This document shows, piece by piece, positions 6,763 through 14,817 of a DNA stretch of 16,957 bases; position 1 is the first letter of the stretch, and every line of letters begins with the position of its first letter. The stretch spans positions 1 through 16,957 of the forward strand of contig DTWD01000404.1 of the NCBI GenBank assembly GCA_012963185.1, given 5' to 3'. The position numbers were made by a program, and so were the translations under genes. Source of the stretch: Acidobacteriota bacterium. GTDB taxonomy: Bacteria > Acidobacteriota > Vicinamibacteria > Vicinamibacterales > UBA8438. Below the pieces are notes generated by a model, which was not told the origin of the DNA, did no database searches, and saw only the letters and a list, made by a program, of their open reading frames with translations.

Positions 6763-8442
6763 TCATTGCTCGCCAAGGCGGAGTCCTGAAATCTGTATTT
6801 CTCCGGAACTGTTTCGTTGGTAATTGACAGTATCGGCAACAAACAAAAGACTGTCGACACCAGATACGCTTTCTTTCGCGCTGTTGGGAGGCCCAACGGG
6901 AGTAAAGTCGTGGACGGATAACCGTACACGTCGATCGCGCTGGTCTGCATAAAAAGAGTGTCGCCAGCGGGAATCTTCGCCTGCCCCGTGTCGTAGCTGC
7001 GCGGATATGCGCATGGGTTTCGATGCCCGTACCACGAAGTCAATAGACACATCGGAAGTTATGCGTTCTGTCCCGATGTCGTAGGTCATTGCCGCATAGG
7101 TCGCTGGTGAGTTGCCTAGCGTATAAGTCAACGTAAGAATGTCGGCATTGAGGTCAAGTGTGACTTCGGCGTCGGTATACTGTTCCGTGCGCCAGGCATT
7201 AGGATTGGCCCCGTAGATCTCTCGAAACGGTGTCGAGGGCAAGTTCACCGTTTCGCGACTACCAATGAAGATTGGATTACTCACGATCCATGGCAAATCA
7301 TCTTCTTCAGCGAATTCCGAAAGATATACCTCTGTGCGATAGACCGCTGAAGCATCTGAACTATTGACGCTATACGTAAGTTCCAAATTTGTTGACTCAG
7401 AAACAATAGTTCCGTTCCGCAGTAAACGTATCGCTGCGCCACGAGGTCCATTTACTTTTGCCACGAGTTGGAGTTCTTGGTTAGATGGAGTCCTATCCCC
7501 CATCTCGACGATGTCCCCATTTGACAGACTGGCAAAAAAGGTGAGTTCCGCTGGTGTGGCACGACCTTCCACACTGCTGTAGACATGGCCGGTTTGAATG
7601 CTAGTCAGAAGGTTAAGCGCGTCTGCTCCCGCGTTTCCCGTTTGGGTGCGGTCGAGGTTCACTTGGATCGAGAACAATCGGAATAATTCTTCGTACCATG
7701 GAAATCTGAATACGAAGCCTCCGGCGTATCCTTCGTCACCACTACCGGTTGCGAGTCGAGCATGAGCATCCAATCCAGCCAGGCCGACAACAGAAGCGTT
7801 CGAGGCCATCGCATCCCACATGTTCATTGCATCGGTGGGCCGATGAAGAACCCTCGTCAGACTTCCTACCGGTCTAAAAAAGTAATGAAGACCAGCAGAC
7901 AGTAATGACAAAACGCCTGTACTACGCCACTGACTGTCACCATTGATCCACTCGATAGCATCCACTGGTAACGTGAAATCTTGCCAGCTGAGCTCCCCTC
8001 GCGGCGAATACGGATGGGCCACAACACCTAGGCCTCCCAATCGTCGGACGTCTTCGACGACGCCTTTCGCGTCCCCTCCTAACGGATAGGGCGCCTGACG
8101 CATACCGACAGCGATGTAGTGTCCGGTATCCGTGCTGATTTCGATCCCACTAATAATAAGAACGTCCTGTATGTAGCGAGGTGAGCTGCTTTTCGTACCG
8201 TCTCCGTGGTCAGTCAGAATTACAAAATCAAGATTTGCCGCGCGTGCAGCGTTCGCTATCTCCTCGACTGTGCCTCCACCATCGGACTCGGTACTGTGTA
8301 CGTGAAAGACACCACGAACCTGGTTGTTTCTGCCAACCGAAGATTCAACCTCAATCGATTCATTCGGGAGTGTCCAATAAAACAAAAGAAAAACGGCGAC
8401 CACGCCGGCCGCCGTTTTTCTTCGATGATTCCCGTGGGGCAT
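6763..8442 (-). CDS. Membrane-anchored PHP-domain metal-dependent hydrolase with C-terminal beta-rich region
   Basis: The 559-residue protein begins with a basic stretch and one hydrophobic segment (about 11-24, AAGVVAVFLLFYW). It is therefore a signal anchor or uncleaved signal, with the rest outside the cytoplasm. Residues about 43-235 are a PHP (polymerase and histidinol phosphatase) domain with the usual metal ligands visible: HVH at 47-49, TDHG (D78, H79), E101 in SGIEIS, H143 in VVAHPYSP, and D227/H229 in GLDAHA. PHP enzymes are trinuclear-metal phosphoesterases or nucleases; the substrate cannot be told here. The remaining 320 residues look beta-rich and carbohydrate-binding-like, without a named family that I can assign. 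The ATG at 8442 has GAGGGAG directly upstream, with very short spacing. It follows metK by 82 bp on the same strand. Confidence 0.82.
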   Translation of the reverse strand: MPHGNHRRKTAAGVVAVFLLFYWTLPNESIEVESSVGRNNQVRGVFHVHSTESDGGGTVEEIANAARAANLDFVILTDHGDGTKSSSPRYIQDVLIISGIEISTDTGHYIAVGMRQAPYPLGGDAKGVVEDVRRLGGLGVVAHPYSPRGELSWQDFTLPVDAIEWINGDSQWRSTGVLSLLSAGLHYFFRPVGSLTRVLHRPTDAMNMWDAMASNASVVGLAGLDAHARLATGSGDEGYAGGFVFRFPWYEELFRLFSIQVNLDRTQTGNAGADALNLLTSIQTGHVYSSVEGRATPAELTFFASLSNGDIVEMGDRTPSNQELQLVAKVNGPRGAAIRLLRNGTIVSESTNLELTYSVNSSDASAVYRTEVYLSEFAEEDDLPWIVSNPIFIGSRETVNLPSTPFREIYGANPNAWRTEQYTDAEVTLDLNADILTLTYTLGNSPATYAAMTYDIGTERITSDVSIDFVVRASKPMRISAQLRHGAGEDSRWRHSFYADQRDRRVRLSVHDFTPVGPPNSAKESVSGVDSLLFVADTVNYQRNSSGEIQISGLRLGEQ

Positions 8443-8524
8443 ACTCCCTCATTACCACAAGAGTTGAACGATCAAATCGCAATACCGACTGTTCTTCTAC
8501 AAGAGTAATCTGACTCCATCGGTA

Positions 8525-9676
8525 TCACAGGCCTGCTGCCTCACGCAAAACCCCTGCTCTATCAGTGTTCTCCCACGTAAAATCTGGTTCCGTTCGACCA
8601 AAATGACCGAACGCCGCTGACTTACGGTAAATCGGTCGTCGGAGGTGGAGCGCTTCGATAATCCCTTTAGGCGTGAGTTCAAAATGTTCCCTGACTAACG
8701 CACTGATTTTGGTTTCATCAATGTTCCCGGTACCAAATGTTTCTACAAGCACAGACACGGGGTCGGCCACCCCGATGGCGTACGCCAATTGAACCTGAAC
8801 TCGATCCGCCAAATCAGCGGCGACACAGTTCTTTGCAATGTACCTCGCCATATACGTCGCAGAGCGATCGACTTTTGTAGGGTCCTTGCCGGAGAACGCA
8901 CCACCACCATGCGGCGCCATCCCGCCGTAAGTGTCGACAATGATTTTGCGCCCGGTGACACCGGCATCGCCATGAGGTCCGCCGGTAACAAACCTGCCAG
9001 TCGGATTGATATGGATCGCTGTTTTTGCATCCATCAGTTCCGCCGGCACAATCTTATGTATCACTTCGCGTTTAATATCCTCGCGAAGTTGTTCCGTGGA
9101 CACAGAGTCGCTGTGTTGACTTGATACTACGACGGCATCGATACGTTTCGGGGAGTCGCCGTCATACTCGACTGTGACCTGTGACTTCCCATCCGGCCTG
9201 AGGTAGTCCAGACGGCCTTCCCGCCTTGCATTTGAAAGCCCGCGGACCAGGTGATGGGACATCATGATCGGGAGTGGCATCAACTCGTCGGTTTCCTTGC
9301 AGGCGTACCCAAACATCAACCCTTGGTCGCCTGCGCCGCCCGTGTCTACGCCCATTGCGATATCTGCGGACTGGGCGTGTAAAGCTGACACGACACCACA
9401 CGTATTCGCGTCAAACCCGTGGTCTGAATGGGTATAGCCAACCTCTCGCACTGCATCTCTCGCCACATCCACGAAATTCGGTTTGCTTGTCGTGGTGATC
9501 TCGCCCGCCATTACGATCAAACCAGTGGTGAGTAAGGTCTCACATGCAACGCGTCCGTTCGGATCCTCTTCGAGCACCGCATCTAATACAGCGTCTGATA
9601 CCTGATCTGCAATTTTGTCAGGGTGTCCCTCTGTCACTGATTCCGACGTAAATAAATATCGACCTGTTCGTCGCAT
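8525..9676 (-). CDS. metK: S-adenosylmethionine synthetase (methionine adenosyltransferase)
   Basis: MetK makes SAM from methionine and ATP as a cytoplasmic tetramer. The 383 residues match the E. coli enzyme in length. Diagnostic motifs are all present: [18 protein letters not shown] (GHPDK at 17-21, binding methionine/ATP), [13 protein letters not shown] at 113-123, and the P-loop-like [17 protein letters not shown] from 257. The ATG at 9676 is preceded by GGAG (9687-9690 on this strand, spacing 10 nt), which supports the start. It lies 92 bp downstream of the recombinase gene, and a weak promoter may sit in that gap. No SAM riboswitch-like structure could be seen in that short space. It supplies the cofactor used by miaB in this window and lies 5.5 kb from asd-lysC, which feed methionine synthesis. 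Confidence 0.97.
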   Translation of the reverse strand: MRRTGRYLFTSESVTEGHPDKIADQVSDAVLDAVLEEDPNGRVACETLLTTGLIVMAGEITTTSKPNFVDVARDAVREVGYTHSDHGFDANTCGVVSALHAQSADIAMGVDTGGAGDQGLMFGYACKETDELMPLPIMMSHHLVRGLSNARREGRLDYLRPDGKSQVTVEYDGDSPKRIDAVVVSSQHSDSVSTEQLREDIKREVIHKIVPAELMDAKTAIHINPTGRFVTGGPHGDAGVTGRKIIVDTYGGMAPHGGGAFSGKDPTKVDRSATYMARYIAKNCVAADLADRVQVQLAYAIGVADPVSVLVETFGTGNIDETKISALVREHFELTPKGIIEALHLRRPIYRKSAAFGHFGRTEPDFTWENTDRAGVLREAAGL

Positions 9677-9739
9677 CTACACGACTCTCCTTTCATTTAC
9701 TACTTCTACTAGGGCAGTACTTCCTGACTAGAACCCCTT

Positions 9740-9768
9740 ACGCTAACAACCTTTTAGACCTTGGTCAA
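9740..9768 (-). promoter_or_regulatory. Weak candidate promoter for metK
   Basis: On the minus strand TTGACC (9763-9768) and TAGCGT (9740-9745) are separated by 17 bp, starting at the recombinase stop codon. The -35 is good (5 of 6). The -10 matches only at positions 1, 2 and 6. metK may alternatively be read from the recombinase promoter. Confidence 0.3.
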
Positions 9769-10686
9769 TTACTTCCGCGGGTGGGTTTCTCTATAGATCT
9801 GCTGTAAGCGCACGTTCATGATGCTCGTATATATCTGTGTTGTGGAGACATCGGCATGACCGAGTAACTTCTGGATAGAGATTAGGTCAGCTCCATGTTT
9901 CAGAAGATGTGTCGCAAATGAGTGGCGCAACATGTGCGGAGAAACGTTCCGTTCTAAGCCCGCATCCAGTGCATATTGTTTTAATTTCTTCCAAAACTTT
10001 TCTCGACTGAGCGCTGGACTCCAGGACGTTACGAAGAGTGATGCCGAAGTGCGTTTGCCGAGCAATTCTGAACGGACATCCCGGTAATACTTGGTGACCC
10101 AAAAAATAGCTTGCTTGCCAATCGGAATCATCCTTTCTTTGTCGCCCTTCCCGAGACAGACCAAATAGCCACGATTAAGATTTAGATTCTCCGGTCGCAA
10201 TGAGAGAAGCTCTGAGACTCGCATTCCGGTCGCATAAAGCAATTCTAATAAGGCTCGATCCCGAATGCCGATAGCTTTCTTCGTATCCGGTTGATTGATC
10301 AAGGCTTCTACTTCGTCCCAGGTGAGGTCCTTGGGGAGTCGTGAATTAGAACGGGGGGCGGTCAAATCTGTTGCTGGATTGTTTTCAATGTGGCCCTCAC
10401 GTGCAAGAAAGCGATAGAAGCCTCTGGTGGAGGCTACCACCCGCCGAACAGAAGCCGCACATAAATCGGTCGAATTCAAGGTTCTTACGAATTCTTGAAG
10501 GTCCCGTGCAGTCAAGCACGAACTTGGCTTCTGCTTCACATGCGAAAATTTTTCGAGTTTGCGTATGTCACGGGCATAACTTGTGATCGTATTCCGGGCT
10601 AACCTACGCGCCACTTGAAGTTCCTCTAGATACATATCACTTAAATCAGTCAACTTTGGAGGATTCCGTGGCGATTTAGAAGTCAC
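9769..10686 (-). CDS. Tyrosine recombinase of the XerC/XerD family
   Basis: Xer recombinases resolve chromosome dimers at dif with FtsK. This 305-residue protein has the SAM-like core-binding domain (about 12-105, with RLARNTITSYARDIRKL) and the catalytic domain (about 115-295). All active-site residues are present: R156 in ATGMRVSELL, K180 or K183 in CLGKGDKER, H251 and R254 in HMLRHSFATHLL, H277 in LLGHADVSTTQ, and nucleophile Y286. The sequence resembles XerD, but XerC cannot be excluded, so no symbol is given. The GTG at 10686 has no clear Shine-Dalgarno; M18 (MYLEELQVARR) is an alternative start. No dif-like site or integrated element is visible beside it, and its setting next to metK argues for a housekeeping Xer rather than a mobile integrase. 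Confidence 0.88.
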   Translation of the reverse strand: MTSKSPRNPPKLTDLSDMYLEELQVARRLARNTITSYARDIRKLEKFSHVKQKPSSCLTARDLQEFVRTLNSTDLCAASVRRVVASTRGFYRFLAREGHIENNPATDLTAPRSNSRLPKDLTWDEVEALINQPDTKKAIGIRDRALLELLYATGMRVSELLSLRPENLNLNRGYLVCLGKGDKERMIPIGKQAIFWVTKYYRDVRSELLGKRTSASLFVTSWSPALSREKFWKKLKQYALDAGLERNVSPHMLRHSFATHLLKHGADLISIQKLLGHADVSTTQIYTSIMNVRLQQIYRETHPRK

Positions 10687-10771
10687 AATTCACAGTACCA
10701 TGACTCGTTGCTAGGCTGGATATTCTGCTCTGCCTTTCAGCTCTCGAAATCCCTTTTTCATGTTGACCGTT

Positions 10772-10780
10772 TGCTATAAT
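10772..10780 (+). promoter_or_regulatory. Extended -10 promoter of the exported-protein gene cluster
   Basis: A perfect TATAAT (10775-10780) with TGC immediately before it forms an extended -10 element. The -35 region 17 bp upstream (10752-10757) is poor, as is usual for this class. The predicted transcription start is near 10787, giving a leader of about 65 nt before the ATG at 10852. It is divergent from the recombinase gene. Confidence 0.65.
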
Positions 10781-10851
10781 CAGCGAGAATATCGTTAATA
10801 GAAATGGATTTCTTGATAACTAAAGAATGACGTCGGGTTAAGGAACTATAG

Positions 10852-12108
10852 ATGCATCAAACCACTCGTTTGATTGGACTCTCCTCGCCCGTTCTCGCCG
10901 CGCTGACGCTGGTGGGCTGTTCCGTTCGGACGATCCCAGAGACCCCGGCTACCACATCACTGGAAAGTATGAGGGGCGCTGATTTTGGTACTCAGGTGGC
11001 TCAGTACGTCGTAGCACAGGAAGCCCTTGCCGCCGATGATTTTAGTGGAGCACAGACCGCCTTAACGAGCCTTACTGCGATTGCCGATAGTACGGTTTTT
11101 CCACTGGCAGAAGCTGCGGCATCAGCCAGTGACATCGCCACAATGCGTGTCGAATTTAAGCCACTGTCTGAATTTCTTGCCGCTATGGATCTCCCGACTG
11201 GCTTTGCTCGCGCGTATTGCCCCATGTATGACGGTGGATCAAACTGGGTGCAGACGGATGGTCCGGTCCGCAACCCCTATTACGGAAATATCATGCTGAC
11301 TTGCGGTGTTGTTGACGGCGCTCCTGGCGCGCACATGGACCACGGGCCTCGACACGGAGGTCGGGTGTTTATGGCTCCAGATAGTTTTCATCATATCGAA
11401 GGCGCTTATCCGGAAGCTGGTGTATTTCGCCTCTATGCCACCGACAACTATCGTGAGCCGGTTGACATCACGTTGTGGATGGGCCGCGTAGTTCTGGAGG
11501 AGGAATACGATCCGGACACTGACGAATTCATTGAAGTGACGTCCTTTCCTTTGTTGCCTTCTCCTGACGGTGCCTATTTGGAGGCTGAGGTTGGCGAGCT
11601 GTCGGTGCCGGCTGAATTTATTACGAAATTACAGCTCGTTGAGGATTATCCGGAAGATCGATTTGATTTTATCTTTAGTGAATACTCAACCACGGCGCCG
11701 GTTGCTGACGCGGCGGTGAGTCCGCCGCCTGGTGCGCCCGGATCGTTGCCGTTGGCTGAAAGGATCCGCCCTCGTATTCCTGAGGCAACCAGCGACCTTG
11801 TCGCGGACATCTTCGCACGAAATGAGGAAATCAGGACTCTTGTTGCAGAGGGTGGATTTACGGAAATTTTCATTCCTGCACTGCAGTCCAAAGAACTTGC
11901 ATTAGAGCTTCATAACCGTGCTGATACGCTTTCCGTCCGAGATCGCAATGATGTTCGTATCGCAGTTCGAAGTCTTGTGCGTGCAGCGTGGTTGCTAGAT
12001 TGGTATGGCGATCTTGGCAACAAACAACAGGTTAGCGATGCATATGACATCCTGAATGAGGCGGTAATTGAGATTGATCGAGTTTATAGCGACACTAACG
12101 TTCGGTAG
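10852..12108 (+). CDS. DUF3347 lipoprotein with putative metal-binding Cys/Met/His motifs
   Basis: The 418-residue protein has a lipoprotein signal: hydrophobic stretch then LTLVGC, with C23 as lipidation site. Residues about 46-152 match DUF3347, a domain found alone or at the C-terminus of CusB-like efflux adaptors. The match includes VAQEALAADDFSGAQTALTSL, the RVEFKPLSEFL helix, YCPM (C123, M125), NPYYG (141-145) and MLTC (M148, C151). It continues into HMDHGPRHGG (161-170) and SFHHIEGAYP (H180, H181), a segment rich in soft-metal ligands, then a beta region. A Pro/Ala linker (about 282-300) leads to a helical C-terminus. Metal (copper) binding is inference from the family and residues. 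The ATG has AGGA about 8 nt upstream. The next gene starts 19 bp after the stop, so they are probably one operon. Confidence 0.7.
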   Translation: MHQTTRLIGLSSPVLAALTLVGCSVRTIPETPATTSLESMRGADFGTQVAQYVVAQEALAADDFSGAQTALTSLTAIADSTVFPLAEAAASASDIATMRVEFKPLSEFLAAMDLPTGFARAYCPMYDGGSNWVQTDGPVRNPYYGNIMLTCGVVDGAPGAHMDHGPRHGGRVFMAPDSFHHIEGAYPEAGVFRLYATDNYREPVDITLWMGRVVLEEEYDPDTDEFIEVTSFPLLPSPDGAYLEAEVGELSVPAEFITKLQLVEDYPEDRFDFIFSEYSTTAPVADAAVSPPPGAPGSLPLAERIRPRIPEATSDLVADIFARNEEIRTLVAEGGFTEIFIPALQSKELALELHNRADTLSVRDRNDVRIAVRSLVRAAWLLDWYGDLGNKQQVSDAYDILNEAVIEIDRVYSDTNVR

Positions 12109-12127
12109 AGCTGTCTGGGATAAGAAC

Positions 12128-13363
12128 ATGAGATGTCGAGCACTAGCAGGTTTGATTTTGGCAACGGTGTTGATTGCGGTTGGAGCCTCCGTTACACGCT
12201 CTCATACACCTATTGCCTCCCGTTGGAATTACAACGAACACCTCTACCCGATTTTTTTGGATAACTGCGGAAACTGCCACCGTGAAGGTGGGATTGCACC
12301 GATGTCATTGGTGACGTATCAGGAGGCCTATCCATGGGCCCAGTCGATCCGTGAGGAGGTTCTCGGGCTTCGTATGCCGCCGTGGCGTGCGGAGGATGGA
12401 TTCGGTGATTTTAGTAATGGACATGCGTTGTCGGCGCAGGAAATGGACATGATCTTGGAATGGTCCAGTGGCGGCTATCCTCAAGGCCCACGCGATTTGC
12501 AGCCTGAACAGATTTCACAGTCCACGGAATGGACCTTGGGTGTGCCGGATGTTGAGCTTGTGATGGATGAAGCATTTTCTATCGCCGCCGATGTAAACGA
12601 TGTGGTGCGGTATTTTGTTCTTCCAACCTCACTTGACAACACTAGCTTTCTGGTTGGTGCCGATATCATGCCTGGAGCAAGCGCAGTCGTGCGTGATGTT
12701 GCCATTTATGTGGACTCATCAGGCACCGCCAGGAAATTGGATGCGGTTGATGACGAGGCTGGATTCGGCGTAAATACGGACTTTCCGACATCACCTCCTG
12801 TGGCGCTCTGGTCGCCAGGGCAACAGCAGGTATTGCAAGAATCAGTTGCGCATTCACTTGCGGCTGGTTCAGATATTGTGGCTCGGATCCATTACAAAAA
12901 GACTTGGATCACTGAGGGTGAGTCATTTTCTGATGAAACAAGGGTTGGGCTTTATTTCTCAGGCGAGCCTGCGGTCACACTAGCGTCGGTGCAGGTTGAT
13001 TCGCCAGCAGTCACCGCTAATCTCTCACTTGAATTTAGTTATCCGATTGAGCAAGCCCTCGATGTCGTCGCGTTATTGCCAGAGGTAACTATCGCGGCCA
13101 AGGATGTTCAGATTGTCGGAACGACTCCGACTGGTGAGGAATTCCCGCTTCTGTTCCTGCGAGAGCCCGGTACTGCATGGCCGACGCGCTATTGGCTCGA
13201 TGTACCTATCAGTCTTCCCGCGGGCAGTAGCATTGACGTGCATGCTGTCCTGCATCCAGGCGCTGCTGGCCGCAATGCGAATGACTCTCTCCTGGGTGGC
13301 GACGACACCGTGCCTATACGGTTAGTTCTCGATTACGTACCTTCTTCGCCCGTGGCAAACTAG
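12128..13363 (+). CDS. Exported monoheme cytochrome c with degenerate PHM-like (Cu type II monooxygenase) domain
   Basis: With the ATG at 12128 (GGGA 8 nt before it) the product is 411 residues with a Sec signal (about 1-25), so it acts in the periplasm or outside. Residues about 36-115 form a small cytochrome c: CGNCH at 47-51 binds heme, and M83 in RMPPW is the likely distal ligand. The remainder (about 135-405) follows the layout of peptidylglycine alpha-hydroxylating monooxygenase-like domains that accompany this cytochrome type in Acidobacteriota: YFVLPTSLDNTSFLVGADIMPG, then AIYVDSSG, then PAGSDIVxRIHY and TRVGLYFSG. The usual VVHHV pair is VVRDV here (189-190), and the second copper region keeps only H255. 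Copper catalysis is therefore doubtful. An in-frame TTG at 12068 overlaps the upstream gene and lacks a signal peptide, so I reject it as start. Confidence 0.75.
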   Translation: MRCRALAGLILATVLIAVGASVTRSHTPIASRWNYNEHLYPIFLDNCGNCHREGGIAPMSLVTYQEAYPWAQSIREEVLGLRMPPWRAEDGFGDFSNGHALSAQEMDMILEWSSGGYPQGPRDLQPEQISQSTEWTLGVPDVELVMDEAFSIAADVNDVVRYFVLPTSLDNTSFLVGADIMPGASAVVRDVAIYVDSSGTARKLDAVDDEAGFGVNTDFPTSPPVALWSPGQQQVLQESVAHSLAAGSDIVARIHYKKTWITEGESFSDETRVGLYFSGEPAVTLASVQVDSPAVTANLSLEFSYPIEQALDVVALLPEVTIAAKDVQIVGTTPTGEEFPLLFLREPGTAWPTRYWLDVPISLPAGSSIDVHAVLHPGAAGRNANDSLLGGDDTVPIRLVLDYVPSSPVAN

Positions 13364-13389
13364 CGTTTTTGGCGCAGAAGAAAATTCAA

Positions 13390-14817
13390 ATGCACAGCCG
13401 CGGCTCTCGTCGGCTCTGGTTGGCCCTTCTACTCGTACCGGCATGTACTGTTTCCGCGCCTGGTACTCCGGCCAGCATTAGTTTAGCCATTGTGAATGCA
13501 ACGGTTTGGACCGGAGATCCAACACGACCAATCGTCGAGGCTATTGCCATTTCTGACGGTCAAATTGCTGCGTTGGGACCAACGCCTGAGATTCGTGCGC
13601 TTGCAGGAGACGGCAATGTCTTGGATGCGGATGGCGCATTAATCACACCTGGCTTCATCGATACCCATATTCACCTACTTGATGCCGGACGTCGTCTGGT
13701 GCAGGAAGGTAGCTCAGGTCAACTATACGATGACGACGAATCGCTTCTATCAATTGGATCGAGCGCCCCCCGCACGCCCGAAGAGAATGACGAGGCTTTA
13801 GTCGCAGCTCTGAATTATCTCGTGACGCAAGGCGTGACGTCTGTTCACCACATGGGTAATTGGGACGACCTCGAAACATTGCGGCGAGCCGAGATCCAGG
13901 GGCGGCTTACGGCGCGGGTGAATGTAGTGCTACCGATTGCATCGTCAGATCGACTGGTCAATGCGATTGCATCCGGACAATTTGGCGGTGAACAGGGCCA
14001 AGGTTCCGAATGGGTCCGCGTTGGGGCGGTGAAAGGCGTCGTAGACGGAACATTTGCGACGCGTACCGCGGCGATTGATCTTCCGTATCCCGGAACCGGA
14101 GATGATAGAGGCTTGCTGCTGTACGACGAAGAGAGACTATACGAAGAGGTTGTAAATGCTGATGATGCCGGATTACAGGTCGCACTGCATGCCGTAGGCG
14201 AACGTGCTACGAACCTGGCAATCGATGTTTACGAGCGCGTAAACCAAGAACGCGACGTAAAGGACAGGAGATTTAGACTGGAGCACGCTCAACATCTCCT
14301 TGATGCCGATTTGATTCGACTGGCCCAATTAGGAATCCTTATCAATGTACAACCGGCGCAGATTATGTATGCAGCTCGGCAATTTTATTCCATCTACGAC
14401 AGTGATTCCCGAACAGTTAGTTTTCCTCTTCGAACGCTGCTGGAAGTTCGTGCACGTGTTGCTTTTGGTACAGATTGGCCTTTTGCTCCTCCGGGACCTT
14501 TTGAAGGTCTGTATGCGGCAGTTCTGAGACGGCAGTCTGATCGGTCTCTGCGCGGCGGATGGTTTCCAAATGAACGCCTCACCATAAGTCAGGCACTTGA
14601 CGCATATACCGTCAACGGTGCATATGCGTCATTTGAAGAAAATCAAAAAGGACGTCTAACTGTTGGCAATTACGCCGATTTTATTTTGTTAGATACAAAT
14701 GTGCTCAACGTACCGCTACCAGATATTCGATTTACACGCGTTCTGCTTACAGTCGTTGGGGGTGAGATCGTGTTCGATCGGCGTAACACCAGCGTGGATG
14801 CGACTCCATTACCGTGA
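13390..14817 (+). CDS. Lipoprotein amidohydrolase of the YtcJ (amidohydrolase 3) type, internally shortened
   Basis: With the ATG at 13390 the product is 475 residues and begins with a lipoprotein signal (basic start, LWLALLLVPAC, lipidated C19). A TTG at 13369, 5 bp after the previous stop, would add seven residues; neither start has a strong Shine-Dalgarno. The fold is a metal-dependent amidohydrolase: HIH at 93-95 in GFIDTHIHL, K215 before VVDG (carboxylated lysine position), H267 in LHAVGERA, H299 in EHAQH and D362 in GTDWP. All metal ligands are thus present. YtcJ-type proteins usually run 530-600 residues and contain a W-x-x-G-x-G-W-D and WVNSxAL region after HxH. Here HIHLLDAGRRLV leads within about 35 residues to the TQGVTSVHHMG segment, so that region is missing. 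Substrate unknown. It ends the three-gene exported cluster. Confidence 0.8.
   Translation: MHSRGSRRLWLALLLVPACTVSAPGTPASISLAIVNATVWTGDPTRPIVEAIAISDGQIAALGPTPEIRALAGDGNVLDADGALITPGFIDTHIHLLDAGRRLVQEGSSGQLYDDDESLLSIGSSAPRTPEENDEALVAALNYLVTQGVTSVHHMGNWDDLETLRRAEIQGRLTARVNVVLPIASSDRLVNAIASGQFGGEQGQGSEWVRVGAVKGVVDGTFATRTAAIDLPYPGTGDDRGLLLYDEERLYEEVVNADDAGLQVALHAVGERATNLAIDVYERVNQERDVKDRRFRLEHAQHLLDADLIRLAQLGILINVQPAQIMYAARQFYSIYDSDSRTVSFPLRTLLEVRARVAFGTDWPFAPPGPFEGLYAAVLRRQSDRSLRGGWFPNERLTISQALDAYTVNGAYASFEENQKGRLTVGNYADFILLDTNVLNVPLPDIRFTRVLLTVVGGEIVFDRRNTSVDATPLP

Noticed and set aside
8181..8513. 110- and 100-codon + strand frames opposite the PHP gene start
   Set aside because: They are antisense to the conserved PHP metal-binding motifs, mutually overlapping and without coding character.
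9677..9768. Possible SAM riboswitch before metK
   Set aside because: The gap is only 92 bp, including the ribosome binding site, and shows none of the multi-helix arrangement expected.
9769..10686. Tyrosine recombinase as an integrase of a mobile element
   Set aside because: There is no adjacent tRNA, att-like direct repeat, excisionase or phage gene; neighbours are housekeeping and the protein is Xer-like in length.
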